Shown: positions 19,167-28,421, counted from the stretch's first letter. The stretch: DNA of 64,000 nt from Verrucomicrobiota bacterium (GCA_016222805.1 JACRQG010000046.1:124001-188000), one strand, 5' to 3'. Made by a program: numbers and translations. The notes: generated from the letters alone by a model not told the origin.

Positions 19167-20426
19167 TCACCGTCCGACTTCGGACCGCGCCGAATCCGCG
19201 CCGCTCGCACGGTTCTCTGCGAGCAGCCACTCAAGGTTGAACCGGGCAACGGTGAGGCGCGCGTAGGCCCAATCGCCGTTGCGGCGTGTCTCGCCGAGTT
19301 TTCCACTCTCGTAGAAGCACAGCACCGTGCCGTCAGGGAGCACCGCGAGATCGCTGTAAGCGCTCGGCCCGGCCTGCAGGAGCTTCCGCACCGGCCAGGT
19401 GCGGCCGTCGTCCTGGCTCACGTGGATCGAGACGTTCTTGCGCTCCCGGTGTTCGCGTTTCGTGGTGTGCGGGCTGGAATGCAGGAGCAACGGGCGGTTC
19501 TCGCCGCGCACGCCCGGGTGCCTCACGAGACCGGCCATGCACCCAGGCTCCAGCACGTCCTCGAGGAACTGCGGCGTACTCCAGCCGGTGGCACCGTCCG
19601 CGCTGAAGACGACGGCGCGGCGGTTGCGCTTGTCCGTGTTGCGCGAGCTGAGCATGACCCGGCCGTCGGACAACTCCGCCACACTCGACTCGCCGCCAAT
19701 GGTCATCGCCAGGTCGCCGCGCTGCCAGCTGGCGCCCTGGTCGTCGCTGAAGATGACGGAGCATCCCCGGCGCAGGGGCGGCGCCGGATCCTTGTCGTAG
19801 TTGGCCAGCCACACCGGGACGACCAGGCGGCCGCTGCGCAGCTGAAGCCCATGGCCGGGGCCGGTGGCGACGGCCTGCCAGGGGACCTCGAGGCGGAAGC
19901 GCTCCAGGGTGGCGGTGATTTCCACCGGCGGCGACCACGTGACACCGTCGTCGTCGCTGCGGGCATGGAAGACGCGCATGTATTCGACGCAGTAGACGAA
20001 GTGCACAGGGCCCTCGCGCATGGCGATGAACATCGGGTTGTTCACCGTCTGCTGCTCCGGTCCGCCCATGTCCTTCCTCTTCTTGTCGTCCGGCAGGTGC
20101 GGATTGCGTGGGAGACGCGGCCCGAGGTGGGCGATCTGCAGCTGAGGACTCCAGGTGCGGCCGCCGTCGGAGCTTCGCCGCAGGTGAATCTCGAGTTCGC
20201 CCCGGTCGGCGGGCGTGAACTTCCGCGCCTCGCAGTACGCCAGCACGGTGCCCTTGGCCGTCACCACGATCCCGGGGATGCGGTAGGAGACGAAGCCGGC
20301 CTGGCCCTCGGCAAAGAGGTCCACCCGTTCGAGCAACGGTGCCGCCGCCAGGGGCAGCGCACCGCCGGTGGTGAGCACGGCGGTCAGGAACAGGCGTCGG
20401 AGACGGAGCAGGGGAAGCATGTCCAT
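19167..20426 (-). CDS. Exported sialidase-like BNR-repeat glycosidase
   Basis: ATG at 20426 gives 419 aa with a signal peptide (LRRLFLTAVLTTGGALPLAAA). The six-bladed sialidase fold is shown by the RIP-type motif SYRIPG (about 45) with the first catalytic Arg, and by Asp boxes SSDGGRTWSP, SDDDGVTWSP, SDDQGASWQ and SQDDGRTWPV. The order and length fit GH33-like exo-sialidases. Many Verrucomicrobia and Planctomycetes proteins of this type have untested specificity, so sialic acid release is likely but not assured. It is transcribed alone and diverges from the HEAT-repeat gene. An upstream extension without a signal sequence was rejected. Confidence 0.88.
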   Translation of the reverse strand: MDMLPLLRLRRLFLTAVLTTGGALPLAAAPLLERVDLFAEGQAGFVSYRIPGIVVTAKGTVLAYCEARKFTPADRGELEIHLRRSSDGGRTWSPQLQIAHLGPRLPRNPHLPDDKKRKDMGGPEQQTVNNPMFIAMREGPVHFVYCVEYMRVFHARSDDDGVTWSPPVEITATLERFRLEVPWQAVATGPGHGLQLRSGRLVVPVWLANYDKDPAPPLRRGCSVIFSDDQGASWQRGDLAMTIGGESSVAELSDGRVMLSSRNTDKRNRRAVVFSADGATGWSTPQFLEDVLEPGCMAGLVRHPGVRGENRPLLLHSSPHTTKREHRERKNVSIHVSQDDGRTWPVRKLLQAGPSAYSDLAVLPDGTVLCFYESGKLGETRRNGDWAYARLTVARFNLEWLLAENRASGADSARSEVGR

Positions 20427-20696
20427 GAAGACTGGGGAGGGGAAACACGGTGACCAACCGCGGAGTGGTGCGCCAATTCCGCCCCGCGCAGGATGGAATC
20501 CTAGCTCCGGCCGCCCCTCCCGAAAGGCGAATCGGCCGGTCCCATGGTTGAACCAGGGCCGCCGCCGGCGCATCTCCGTCCGGAGTTCAGGACCCTGCCG
20601 GCTTCACGTCCGCGCCACGCGCCGGCCGCGCCATCCCTCACCTCCCCGTTGACGCCCCCACTCCACCGCGGTCAGAATCGGCCCGCCTCCTCCGCC

Positions 20697-21281
20697 ATGG
20701 CTTCCGCAAAATCACCCTCGCCGCCGCCCGTCCAGTCCCTCGATGCGGAGCGCTCCGTTCGCGGAGCCTCCTACCTCAACCGCACCGCGCAGACCCCGGA
20801 TCCGTGGAAACTCTGTGCCGCGCTGGAGTACGGCGGCGACCGGTCATTCGCCACCGCCGTGGAGCAGCTCGTCGTGCAGACGGCGCCCAAGGACTGGCCA
20901 AAACTCGAACAGCAGCTGCTCTCCGCGCTGGCGCTCCCGGAATGCACCGCCGCCGGCCGCGCATTCCTCTGTCGGATGCTGGCCTTGGTGGGTTCGGCGA
21001 AGGGCGTGCCCGCGCTTGCGGCGTTGGTGCGCGATCCCCGCACCGCGGATGCCGCCCGCACCGCGCTGGAAGTCATCCCCGGGCCCGAGGCCAGCGCGGC
21101 GCTTCGTGACGCCCTCGCGGCGCTGTCCGGTCCGGCCAAGGCGGGCGCAATCGGCAGCATCGTGGCGCGTCGCGACACCGCCGCCCGGCCGGCCCTCACC
21201 CGCCTCAGGGAGCAATCCGCCGAGCCGGCCATCGTGCGCGGCACCGCCGCCCGCGCCCTTCAGTACCTTCCCACCACGTGA
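20697..21281 (+). CDS. HEAT-repeat domain protein
   Basis: ATG at 20697 gives 194 aa. From about residue 70 to the end it consists of Ala/Leu-rich helical pairs with the HEAT pattern (GKGVPALAALVRDPRTADAARTALEVI; EASAALRDALAAL; PALTRLREQS). There is no signal peptide. Its stop overlaps the GTG preceding the next gene, whose ATG is eight bases further on, so it is translated just before a Gfo/Idh gene. Small HEAT proteins are common next to such genes in this phylum, where HEAT segments are often fused to heme or dehydrogenase domains. The role may be protein-protein contact. Confidence 0.72.
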   Translation: MASAKSPSPPPVQSLDAERSVRGASYLNRTAQTPDPWKLCAALEYGGDRSFATAVEQLVVQTAPKDWPKLEQQLLSALALPECTAAGRAFLCRMLALVGSAKGVPALAALVRDPRTADAARTALEVIPGPEASAALRDALAALSGPAKAGAIGSIVARRDTAARPALTRLREQSAEPAIVRGTAARALQYLPTT

Positions 21282-21289
21282 GGCCTCCC

Positions 21290-22645
21290 ATGAATCCTCC
21301 CGCCTCCGCCTCTCCGATCGCCGCGTCCGCGTCGCCCGCCGCGCTCACCCGCCGCCGGTTCCTCCAGCGTTCGTCCGCCGCCACCGCAGTCGTCGCCGCG
21401 CCCCAGGTGGTCACGACCAAGCTCTTCGGCCAAAGCGCCCCCAGCAACCGCATCAACCTCGGCCTAATCGGCGCCGGCAACATCGGTGTCGCCCATCTCG
21501 ATACCCTGCTCGGCCTCAAGGACACCGTGCGCGTCCTCGGCGTCTGCGATGTGGATCGGGAACGGCGCGAGTCCGCGGCCGAACGCATCAATCAGGAGTA
21601 CGGCGGCAAGGACTGCCGGCCCTACGCCGATTTCCGCGAACTCAACCGCCGGCGCGAGATCGACGCGGTCCTCATCTGCACGCCCGACCACTGGCACGCG
21701 CTCAACGCCCTCGATGCCATCCGCCAGGGCAAGGACCTCTACATCGAGAAACCGCTGACGCTGACGATCGCCGAGGGCCGGGCTTTGGTGGAGGAGGCCC
21801 GGAAGCACGGCCGCGTGGTGCAGCACGGCACGTGGCAGCGCTCGATGAAGCGCTTCCACGACCTCGTCGAATTCGTGCGCAGCGGCGGGCTCGGCCAGCT
21901 GCAGTACGTCGAATGCCTCATCGGAGCCAACAACCGCCACGTCGGCGCCACCTGGCAGCCGGAGCCGGTGCCGGAGGGACTTGACTGGGACATGTGGCTC
22001 GGTCCGGCGCCGTGGCGGCCGTATACCTTCAACGGTTGCCATTACAACTTCCGCTTCATCGCCGACAACGCGTCCGGCCAGATGACCAACCTCGGCGCGC
22101 ACTGCCTCGACATCGGACAGTGGGTGCTCGACGCGGATCGCAGCGGGCCGGTCGAGATCGAGGGGCACGGGGACTACCCGTCCTCCGGACTCTTCACCAC
22201 GCCGACGCGCATCGACGTCACCTTCCGCTACGCCAGCGGCGTGCCGATGTACTGCCGCACCGATCTTGCCGTGAGCGGCAACAACACCTCGCGCTTCTTC
22301 GGCGAACGCGGCTGGCTCGACATCGGCTACTCGAAGATGAGCGCCTCGGACCCCAACCTCCTGCGCGAGATGCAGGCGCCGAACAAACGGGTGAAGGTGC
22401 CGTCCAGCAAGAACCACTACGACGATTTCTTCGCGGCGATGCGCACGCGCCAGCGCACCATCGCGGACGCCGAGACCGCGCACCGCACCACCACCGTCTG
22501 CAACCTCGGGCAAATCGCGATGGCCCTCGGCCGCAAGCTGCGGTGGGATCCCGCGAAGGAGGAGTTTATCGGCGACGAGATGGCGAACCGCCTCCGCTCC
22601 CGCCCGATGCGTGCGCCCTGGTCGCTGGTCGCGGACCTGGCCTGA
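21290..22645 (+). CDS. Tat-exported Gfo/Idh/MocA family oxidoreductase
   Basis: ATG at 21290 gives 451 aa. The twin-Arg signal is TRRRFLQRSSAATAVVAA. NAD(P) binding is INLGLIGAGNIGVAH (about 52-65), the EKP motif is LYIEKPLTL and the C-terminal half contains NASGQMTNLGAHCLDIGQW. It differs from the two other exported Gfo/Idh proteins in lacking their WWDFG block, so it belongs to another branch of the clade. It pairs with the small HEAT protein and ends ten bases before the convergent sulfatase. Substrate unknown; a sugar or inositol-like compound is typical of the family. Confidence 0.9.
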   Translation: MNPPASASPIAASASPAALTRRRFLQRSSAATAVVAAPQVVTTKLFGQSAPSNRINLGLIGAGNIGVAHLDTLLGLKDTVRVLGVCDVDRERRESAAERINQEYGGKDCRPYADFRELNRRREIDAVLICTPDHWHALNALDAIRQGKDLYIEKPLTLTIAEGRALVEEARKHGRVVQHGTWQRSMKRFHDLVEFVRSGGLGQLQYVECLIGANNRHVGATWQPEPVPEGLDWDMWLGPAPWRPYTFNGCHYNFRFIADNASGQMTNLGAHCLDIGQWVLDADRSGPVEIEGHGDYPSSGLFTTPTRIDVTFRYASGVPMYCRTDLAVSGNNTSRFFGERGWLDIGYSKMSASDPNLLREMQAPNKRVKVPSSKNHYDDFFAAMRTRQRTIADAETAHRTTTVCNLGQIAMALGRKLRWDPAKEEFIGDEMANRLRSRPMRAPWSLVADLA

Positions 22646-22654
22646 CGCTCCCGC

Positions 22655-24190
22655 TCAACCCTGGCGTTTCTTCTTCTTTCTCGATGGCGTCGTCTCCCCG
22701 CCTTCCGGGGCGGGACGGGGCGGGGCCACGATCGAGCGCTCGCGCAGCACCTGGTCCATCTTGGCGCGCAGGTCGGCGAGCACGGTGGCGGAGGTTGGTT
22801 CGGCGAGGAGATTTCGCCGCTCGACATAAGTCGTCCACCGGGTCTCGGCGCTGCCGGCGGCGGCATAGTCGTAGAGTTCCTCCGCGGTGGTCTGGCGGGC
22901 CGGCCAGTCGACCCAGCGCGTGTACCGGTGCGTGGCCGTGCGAAGGGTGTAGCCCATCGCCTGGGGCGGGCCGGCATTGAAGGGACGCGAGAACTGGGAG
23001 AGCGCGAAATCGCGTCCCGGCTGCGCCGGATCGCGCAGGATCGGCGCGAAACTGCGGCCCGCCAGGTACGGGGGCGCCGGCAGGCCCGCCAGCTCCGCCA
23101 AGGTCGGGTAAAGATCGACATACTCGATCAGCGACGCGGTGGCGCGGCCGGGCTGGGCCATCCCCGGCACGCGCACCAGGAACGGCACGCGAGTATCGAG
23201 TTCGAAATTGGTCCCCTTGCACCAGCGGCCGGCATCGCCCAGCGCGTAACCGTGGTCACCCCAGAGGACGACAATGGTCTGGCGATCGAGGTCGTGGCGG
23301 CGCAGGGCGTCGAGGACCTTGCCAACCTGCGCGTCGGTGTAGCTCACACACGCGTAATAACCGTGCCGCAGCGTGCGTGTCTGCGCGGTGTCGAGCCGCT
23401 CGTCCTTGGGCATGCCGGTGTAGCCGCCCAACTCGCGATGCGTATGATACGCGAGGTCGGGCGCGCCCTGCACGCGCTGCGGTTCTCCCGGTAGGTCGAA
23501 CTTCGCGGGGTCATGCAGATCCCAGTAGCGCTTCGGCGCGTTGAAGGGCAGGTGCGGCTTGAAGAAGCCCACGGCAAGGAAGAACGGTTTCGCCTCCGCC
23601 TTGAGCCGGCCGAGGGCCTCGACGGCGAGGTTGGCCAGCTTGCCGTCGGGGTACCCGTCGTCCGGCACGTCCGCCGCCTCGTAGGGGGCCTGCTTGCCGC
23701 TTCCTTCGCTGCGCGGCAGGGCGTAGTTCTTCCAACCCTCGCGGCGCAGGACTTCCGGCACCGACCACGACACCGGATCCAGTTCGCGCTCGTCGCCGCT
23801 GAAGATCTTGCCCATCGACTCGGTGTGGTAGCCGTGCTGCTTGAACAACTGCGGCAGCGTGACGGAGTCGGGGTTGGTCTCGCGGAAGAGGTTCCGATTG
23901 TGCCACGAGCGGTTGTGGTCGGGCAGGCGGCCGGTGAGGAGCGCAGTGCGCGCGGGGCCGCAGACCGCCTGCATCGTGTAGGCGCGCTCGAAGACCCGGG
24001 CCTCGGCGGCGAGGCGGTCGATGTTCGGCGATTTCGCCAGCGGGTCGCCATAGCACCCGAGCGACACGCGCAGATCATCGACGGCGATGAAGAGGACGTT
24101 GGGTTGCGGCGCCGCGCCAACGGCGCCTACCGGAACGGCAGCCAGAGCGGCCGCCAGGAGGAGGCCGGAGAGGCTGGGACGAGTACGCAT
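22655..24190 (-). CDS. Exported sulfatase (iduronate-2-sulfatase-like, S1 family)
   Basis: ATG at 24190 gives 511 aa with a signal peptide (LSGLLLAAALAAVPVGAVGA). The S1 sulfatase signature is AVCGPARTALLTGR, with Cys77 expected to become formylglycine. FIAVDDLRVSLGCYGD supplies metal-binding Asp residues, and VLWGDHGYALGD carries the second Asp/His set. The architecture resembles iduronate-2-sulfatases. The C-terminus ends in a Lys-rich run (RKKKKRQG), also seen in two neighbouring sulfatases. It lies eight bases after the Kelch-symporter gene and is the last gene of a sulfatase cluster. Maturation needs a formylglycine-generating enzyme encoded elsewhere. Confidence 0.92.
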   Translation of the reverse strand: MRTRPSLSGLLLAAALAAVPVGAVGAAPQPNVLFIAVDDLRVSLGCYGDPLAKSPNIDRLAAEARVFERAYTMQAVCGPARTALLTGRLPDHNRSWHNRNLFRETNPDSVTLPQLFKQHGYHTESMGKIFSGDERELDPVSWSVPEVLRREGWKNYALPRSEGSGKQAPYEAADVPDDGYPDGKLANLAVEALGRLKAEAKPFFLAVGFFKPHLPFNAPKRYWDLHDPAKFDLPGEPQRVQGAPDLAYHTHRELGGYTGMPKDERLDTAQTRTLRHGYYACVSYTDAQVGKVLDALRRHDLDRQTIVVLWGDHGYALGDAGRWCKGTNFELDTRVPFLVRVPGMAQPGRATASLIEYVDLYPTLAELAGLPAPPYLAGRSFAPILRDPAQPGRDFALSQFSRPFNAGPPQAMGYTLRTATHRYTRWVDWPARQTTAEELYDYAAAGSAETRWTTYVERRNLLAEPTSATVLADLRAKMDQVLRERSIVAPPRPAPEGGETTPSRKKKKRQG

Positions 24191-24198
24191 GGAGAGAA

Positions 24199-26748
24199 TC
24201 ACGAGTCGCGTTTGAGGGTCCGGTAGGTGAGCCCGGTCAGGTCGCGGGGTTTGCCGCTCCACACCCGGCCCGCCAGCCAGCCGATGACGAAGCAGGAGGT
24301 CAGCCCGATGGGCGCGTACGCGTAAACGTTGAGGGGCAGCACCAACCGAATCGTGAAGACGATCGCGGCGCTGCCGACCGCGCCGATCAAGGCTCCGCGG
24401 CCGCCGGCGCGCGTGCTGAAGATGCCGAGGAGAAACATCCCGCTCAGCGTCCCGCCCAGCAGGCCGAGCACCTCGAGAAAGGCAGTGTAGAACGACCGGA
24501 TGTCGGTGCTCGCCATGACGAGGGCCAGGGTGGTGCCCGCAACGCCGATCGCCACCGTCGCCCATCGCGCCGTGCGGAGATAGTGCCCCTCGTCCCTCCC
24601 GGGGAGGAAGCGGCGGTGAAAGTCCGTCACGTACGCCGTCGCCACCGAGTTCATGCTGCTCGCCAGCGTCGATTGTGCCGCCGCAAAGATCCCGGCCACG
24701 ATCAGGCCGGCCACCCCGGCCGGCAATTCGGCCATCATGAAGTAGGGGAAGATGGCGTCGTTTTGCAGGGCCGGGTCGAGGCGCCCCGGGTTCTGGCGAT
24801 AGAAGACGTAAAGGGCGGTGCCGATGGCAAAGAACACCGCCTGCGCGGGCGCGCACAGGAGGGCGTTGAGCCAGATGCCGCGGGCGGCCGTCCGCTGGTC
24901 CGGCGTCGTGACGTAGCGCTGCACGACATCCTGGCTCGCGGTGTAGGGGAAGAGATTGTGGAAGAGGCTGCCGATGAGAATGGTCCAGCCCGAGGCCACC
25001 GTGAGATCCCAGGACCAGTCGACCGTTTCGAAGAAATGCCGGCCCTCCGTCGCCAGGCGGATCGTTGTTCCGATGCCGCCCTCCACCCGGAACAGGATGA
25101 AGCCAAGGCTCAAGAACGCGCCGCCGAGCAGGATGAACGCCTGCGCCACATCGGTCCAGATCACCGCCTCGATACCACCCACCACGGTGTAGGCGATGCA
25201 CAGCACGCCCATGACGAGGATGCAGGTCTGGAGGTCGAAATCGCTGACGGTCGCGAGCGCCAGCGCCGGGAGGTAGAGCACGATGGCGATGCGACCGAAC
25301 TGGTAGAGCATGAACAGCGTGCTGCCCGCCAGCCGCGTGCCGAGGTTGAAGCGCCGTTCGAGGTACTCGTAGGCCGAAGTCACATTCAGCGTCCGGTAGA
25401 AGGGCAGGAACACGAACACCACGACGGGCGTGATCAGGATGTACGAGTTGGCGAGGAACAGGTTCCAGCCGTCGGTGTACGCGACGGCGGGGAGCGCCAT
25501 GAAGGTGATGGAGCTGAGCATCGTCGCAAAGATGCTCAGGCCGGCCGCCCACCAGGGGATGCGCTGCCCTCCCCGGAAGAAGTCGTTGGTGTCCTTGTTG
25601 CGTTTCGCGCAGGCGGCGCCGATCCACACCATCGCCGCCAGGTACACGCCGAGCATCGTGTAGTTGAGCCAGCCAAAGCTGGCTTTGCGCGGCGCCGCGC
25701 GCAGCGACCAGACATCCGGCGAACGCACGCCCGGCCGCACCTCGCCACTCGGCATGACAAAGGTGTCGCCCCAGCGCACCAGCGGAGTCGTCACGTGGGC
25801 CCGCGGCATCTTCCCCGAATCGCGCCAGGTGTTTGTGATGGTGTGATAGGTGAGAATGCGCCCGGGGAAGCCCGGGTGCTGGGCCAGCGGCGTGAAGGTG
25901 GCCAACGACCCGTCGTCGCCGCCGAGGATGAGGAAACTCGACTGCCCGAGGGCCGGCGCCGGCGTGGGCGGCGCGACCACCGGATGGGGCAGATCCGCCA
26001 CCCGCTGCCAGCCGCGCCCCGGCTGATACCGGTACGCGTCGTTCAGATACGTGCGGGCCGGCTTGCCCTGCGCATCGGGCGCCAGCGACGTGCCGCCGAC
26101 GAGATAGAACGCCTTGTCCTGCACCGCCGCCGTCGCGAGCATGCGGCCCGGACCGGGCCAGGGTTCGAGTTCGCGCCAGCGGGGATTTGCCTCGCCCAAG
26201 TCCAGCGCCCAGAAGGTGTGCAGGGCGGTCGTCGAGCCGGGGGTCTCGATGCCTCCCGCGACGTAGAGGGTGTTGCCCAGCTGGGCGCCGCAGAAGTTGG
26301 CCACCGGCTTGGGCAGCGACGGGAGCGGCGACGTCTCCAAACGACCGTTCACCCAACGCAGCAGGAAGCTGTCGGCGTAGTGGCGCTGCAGATCGCTGCC
26401 CCCAAGGCAGGCGACGCCTTCCCTGGTGGTGAGAGAAACGCCGTAGCCGAGCGGCCGTGACAGCCGGCCGGCGACCTTCCAGGCGCCGTCGGGTTTCTCC
26501 AGGACGAAGACGGTGTCATACCAGACCTTGGCCCCACCCTCCCAGGGCTTCTTCTCCGGGAAGTTGGCGCCGCCGGCGACGAGGAGTGCGCCGTTGCTCA
26601 CCCCCGCATAAGGATAGGCGAAACCCTCGCGATCCGGGAGCGACGGCAACTTGGACCATTGCAGCGGGTCCGGGGTTGCGGACGGCGGTGGAGCCGCCAT
26701 CCCGGTTCCGGCGAGGCAAAGCACGGAGACCAGCAAGAGCGAAGGCAA
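24199..26748 (-). CDS. Kelch beta-propeller (NanM/mutarotase-like) fused to sodium:solute symporter
   Basis: TTG at 26748 gives 849 aa beginning with a signal peptide (LPSLLLVSVLCLAGTGMAA). ATG at 26964, which overlaps the upstream sulfatase stop, is in frame but reads through two repeat elements first. Residues about 30-390 are Kelch-like blades (LLVAGGANF, LYVAGGIETPG, FYLVGGTS, FLILGGDDGS) like the cyclically permuted mutarotase NanM. From about 410 a full SSS transporter follows (GWLNYTMLGVYLAAMVWIG, NDFFRGGQRIPWWAAGLS, IASTDIRSFYTAFLEVLG-type helices). The propeller would sit in the periplasm before the first helix, perhaps interconverting sugar anomers for import. It sits in the sulfatase operon; sialic acid or another sugar is possible. 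Confidence 0.88.
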   Translation of the reverse strand: MPSLLLVSVLCLAGTGMAAPPPSATPDPLQWSKLPSLPDREGFAYPYAGVSNGALLVAGGANFPEKKPWEGGAKVWYDTVFVLEKPDGAWKVAGRLSRPLGYGVSLTTREGVACLGGSDLQRHYADSFLLRWVNGRLETSPLPSLPKPVANFCGAQLGNTLYVAGGIETPGSTTALHTFWALDLGEANPRWRELEPWPGPGRMLATAAVQDKAFYLVGGTSLAPDAQGKPARTYLNDAYRYQPGRGWQRVADLPHPVVAPPTPAPALGQSSFLILGGDDGSLATFTPLAQHPGFPGRILTYHTITNTWRDSGKMPRAHVTTPLVRWGDTFVMPSGEVRPGVRSPDVWSLRAAPRKASFGWLNYTMLGVYLAAMVWIGAACAKRNKDTNDFFRGGQRIPWWAAGLSIFATMLSSITFMALPAVAYTDGWNLFLANSYILITPVVVFVFLPFYRTLNVTSAYEYLERRFNLGTRLAGSTLFMLYQFGRIAIVLYLPALALATVSDFDLQTCILVMGVLCIAYTVVGGIEAVIWTDVAQAFILLGGAFLSLGFILFRVEGGIGTTIRLATEGRHFFETVDWSWDLTVASGWTILIGSLFHNLFPYTASQDVVQRYVTTPDQRTAARGIWLNALLCAPAQAVFFAIGTALYVFYRQNPGRLDPALQNDAIFPYFMMAELPAGVAGLIVAGIFAAAQSTLASSMNSVATAYVTDFHRRFLPGRDEGHYLRTARWATVAIGVAGTTLALVMASTDIRSFYTAFLEVLGLLGGTLSGMFLLGIFSTRAGGRGALIGAVGSAAIVFTIRLVLPLNVYAYAPIGLTSCFVIGWLAGRVWSGKPRDLTGLTYRTLKRDS

Positions 26749-26766
26749 CCAGCCGGGAGAGCGCCT

Positions 26767-26845
26767 GTGGCCGGGCTCGCTGAGCCCGGGGCGATCCGGA
26801 CGGACCTCGGTTCCTTTTGGGCCGGGGTCACCGACCCCGGCTACA
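26767..26845 (-). repeat. Double-hairpin interspersed element, copy 4
   Basis: Read on the minus strand it has the same order as copies 1-3 (GGGGTC hairpin, spacer, GGGCTC hairpin, ends TGTAGCCGG and CCGGCCACA). It lies upstream of the Kelch-symporter gene in that gene's orientation. Its spacer is almost the same as that of copy 5, pointing to recent tandem duplication. Confidence 0.92.
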
Positions 26846-26870
26846 CCAATCGTGAGACCGCACGTACCCC

Positions 26871-26950
26871 TGTAGCCGGGCTCGTCGAGCCCGGGACAAG
26901 CCGGACGGACCTCGGTCCCTTTTGGGCCGGGGTCAACGACCCCGGCTACA
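26871..26950 (-). repeat. Double-hairpin interspersed element, copy 5
   Basis: It has the same structure and nearly the same spacer (CGGACGGACCTCGGT) as copy 4. Its outer end lies 11 bases from the stop codon of the upstream sulfatase. The minus strand is open through both copies in frame with the symporter. Confidence 0.92.
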
Positions 26951-26960
26951 TGTCCGGTTC

Positions 26961-28421
26961 TCATTTGGCGGCCCTCTTCTTCTTGCCCTTCTGCGGCGGC
27001 TGCACGTTGGGATCGTAATCCGGATTGGGTTTCATCATCTCAGCGCCCACTTCTTTCCGCCACGCCTCCAGTTCGCGCCGCAGTTCGGCGGTCCTCGCGG
27101 CGTGGTCGGCGGCGAGATTGTGCTTCTCACCCAGATCCTCCGCCAGGTTGTAGAGCTCCACGCCCTCCGGGTCGAAGGTCTCGATCAACTTCCAGGTCCC
27201 CTTGCGGATGACGCTGGAGGGCACACTCGACGGATGGTCGTTGTAGTGCGGGAAATGCCAGAAGATCGCGGTGCGGTCGAGCGAGGCGCCGCCCGCGAGG
27301 ACGGGTTGCAGGTTGAGCCCGTCGACGTGCTGGTGCGGCCGGGGCTGCAGGCCCGCCGCCGCCAGACACGTGGGGTAAAGGTCGGTGCTGGTCACCGGCT
27401 CGGCGCTCACCGCCCCGACTCGCCCCACCCCGGGCCATTTGATGATCAGCGGCACGCGGATGCCTCCTTCGTAGTACGCCCCCTTGTTGGCCCGCAGCGG
27501 CGCGTTGCTCGTGGCATTGTAGAAACCCCCGTTGTCAGAGGTGAAGATGACGAGCGTGTTCTGCTCGAGGCCCAGTTCGCGCAGCGTCGCCATCACCCGT
27601 CCCACGCTCTCGTCCATGCTCTCCACCATCGCCGCATAGACCGGTTTGCCCTGCTGCTGCGCCTCGGAGACCTTCTCGTACTTCGCCACCCTCTCGGGTT
27701 TCGCCTGCAGCGGGGTGTGCACCGCGTAGTGCGGGAAGTAGAGGAAGAAAGGCCGCGCGCGGTTCTCGCGGATGAAGTTCACGGCCTCGTCCGTCAGGCG
27801 GTCGGTGAGATACTCGCCCGGCTTGCCGTCGGGCAGCAAGTTCCACTTCGCCCTCAGGCCCGTGGTCGGGATCGCCCAGTCTCCGTCGTAGGGGTGGAAG
27901 TACGTGCCCGGCGCCCCGTGCGCGTTGCCTCCGATGTTGACGTCGAACCCATGGTGCTCGGGCAGGGAAAACGGCTCGCTGCCGAGGTGCCACTTGCCGA
28001 TGCTGGCGGTGCGGTACCCGGCCTCGCGCAGCGCCTCCGCCAGCGTGAACTCCTCGAGCGGCAGCCCGCGCACGAACCGCGCGCTTTGCAGCTTCGCCTT
28101 CGGATGCCAGCGGCCGTTGGGCAGCCAGTCGGTGAGCAGCAGCCGCGCCGGGTACTTGCCGGTCAGCACCGCCGCGCGCGTCGGCGAACAGACGGCGCAC
28201 GCCGCATAGGCATCGGTGAAGCGCACGCCCTCGCGGGCGAGGCGGTCGATGTTCGGCGTCTGGTAATAGGTGCTGCCGTTGGCGCCGATGTCGCGCCAGC
28301 CGAGATCGTCGATCAGGAAGAGGACGATGTTGGTCCTGCCGGCGGGCGCAGGTCGGTCGGCGGCGAAATGCGCGGTCAGCGGCAGGCACAGCAGGAAGGC
28401 GAAGACGGAGCGTCGGAGCAT
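26961..28421 (-). CDS. Exported arylsulfatase-type sulfatase (S1 family)
   Basis: 486 aa with a signal peptide (SVFAFLLCLPLTAHFA). The signature is AVCSPTRAAVLTGKYPARL, with Cys78 as the formylglycine precursor. NIVLFLIDDLGWRDIG provides the metal-binding Asp pair, and VIFTSDNGG the second Asp/Asn set. GKWHLGSEPFSLPEHHGFD is the conserved middle block. It resembles arylsulfatase A of the kind found in plant- or algal-glycan loci. The C-terminus is Lys-rich (PQKGKKKRAAK). Its stop overlaps a possible ATG at 26964 that opens into the repeats before the symporter. It follows the hydroxyacid dehydrogenase gene by 51 bases. Confidence 0.93.
   Translation of the reverse strand: MLRRSVFAFLLCLPLTAHFAADRPAPAGRTNIVLFLIDDLGWRDIGANGSTYYQTPNIDRLAREGVRFTDAYAACAVCSPTRAAVLTGKYPARLLLTDWLPNGRWHPKAKLQSARFVRGLPLEEFTLAEALREAGYRTASIGKWHLGSEPFSLPEHHGFDVNIGGNAHGAPGTYFHPYDGDWAIPTTGLRAKWNLLPDGKPGEYLTDRLTDEAVNFIRENRARPFFLYFPHYAVHTPLQAKPERVAKYEKVSEAQQQGKPVYAAMVESMDESVGRVMATLRELGLEQNTLVIFTSDNGGFYNATSNAPLRANKGAYYEGGIRVPLIIKWPGVGRVGAVSAEPVTSTDLYPTCLAAAGLQPRPHQHVDGLNLQPVLAGGASLDRTAIFWHFPHYNDHPSSVPSSVIRKGTWKLIETFDPEGVELYNLAEDLGEKHNLAADHAARTAELRRELEAWRKEVGAEMMKPNPDYDPNVQPPQKGKKKRAAK

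Noticed and set aside
24191-26356. In-frame upstream extension of the sulfatase at 22655-24190
   Set aside because: It lies over the symporter gene in another frame and would bury the sulfatase signal peptide; ATG at 24190 gives a normal exported sulfatase.
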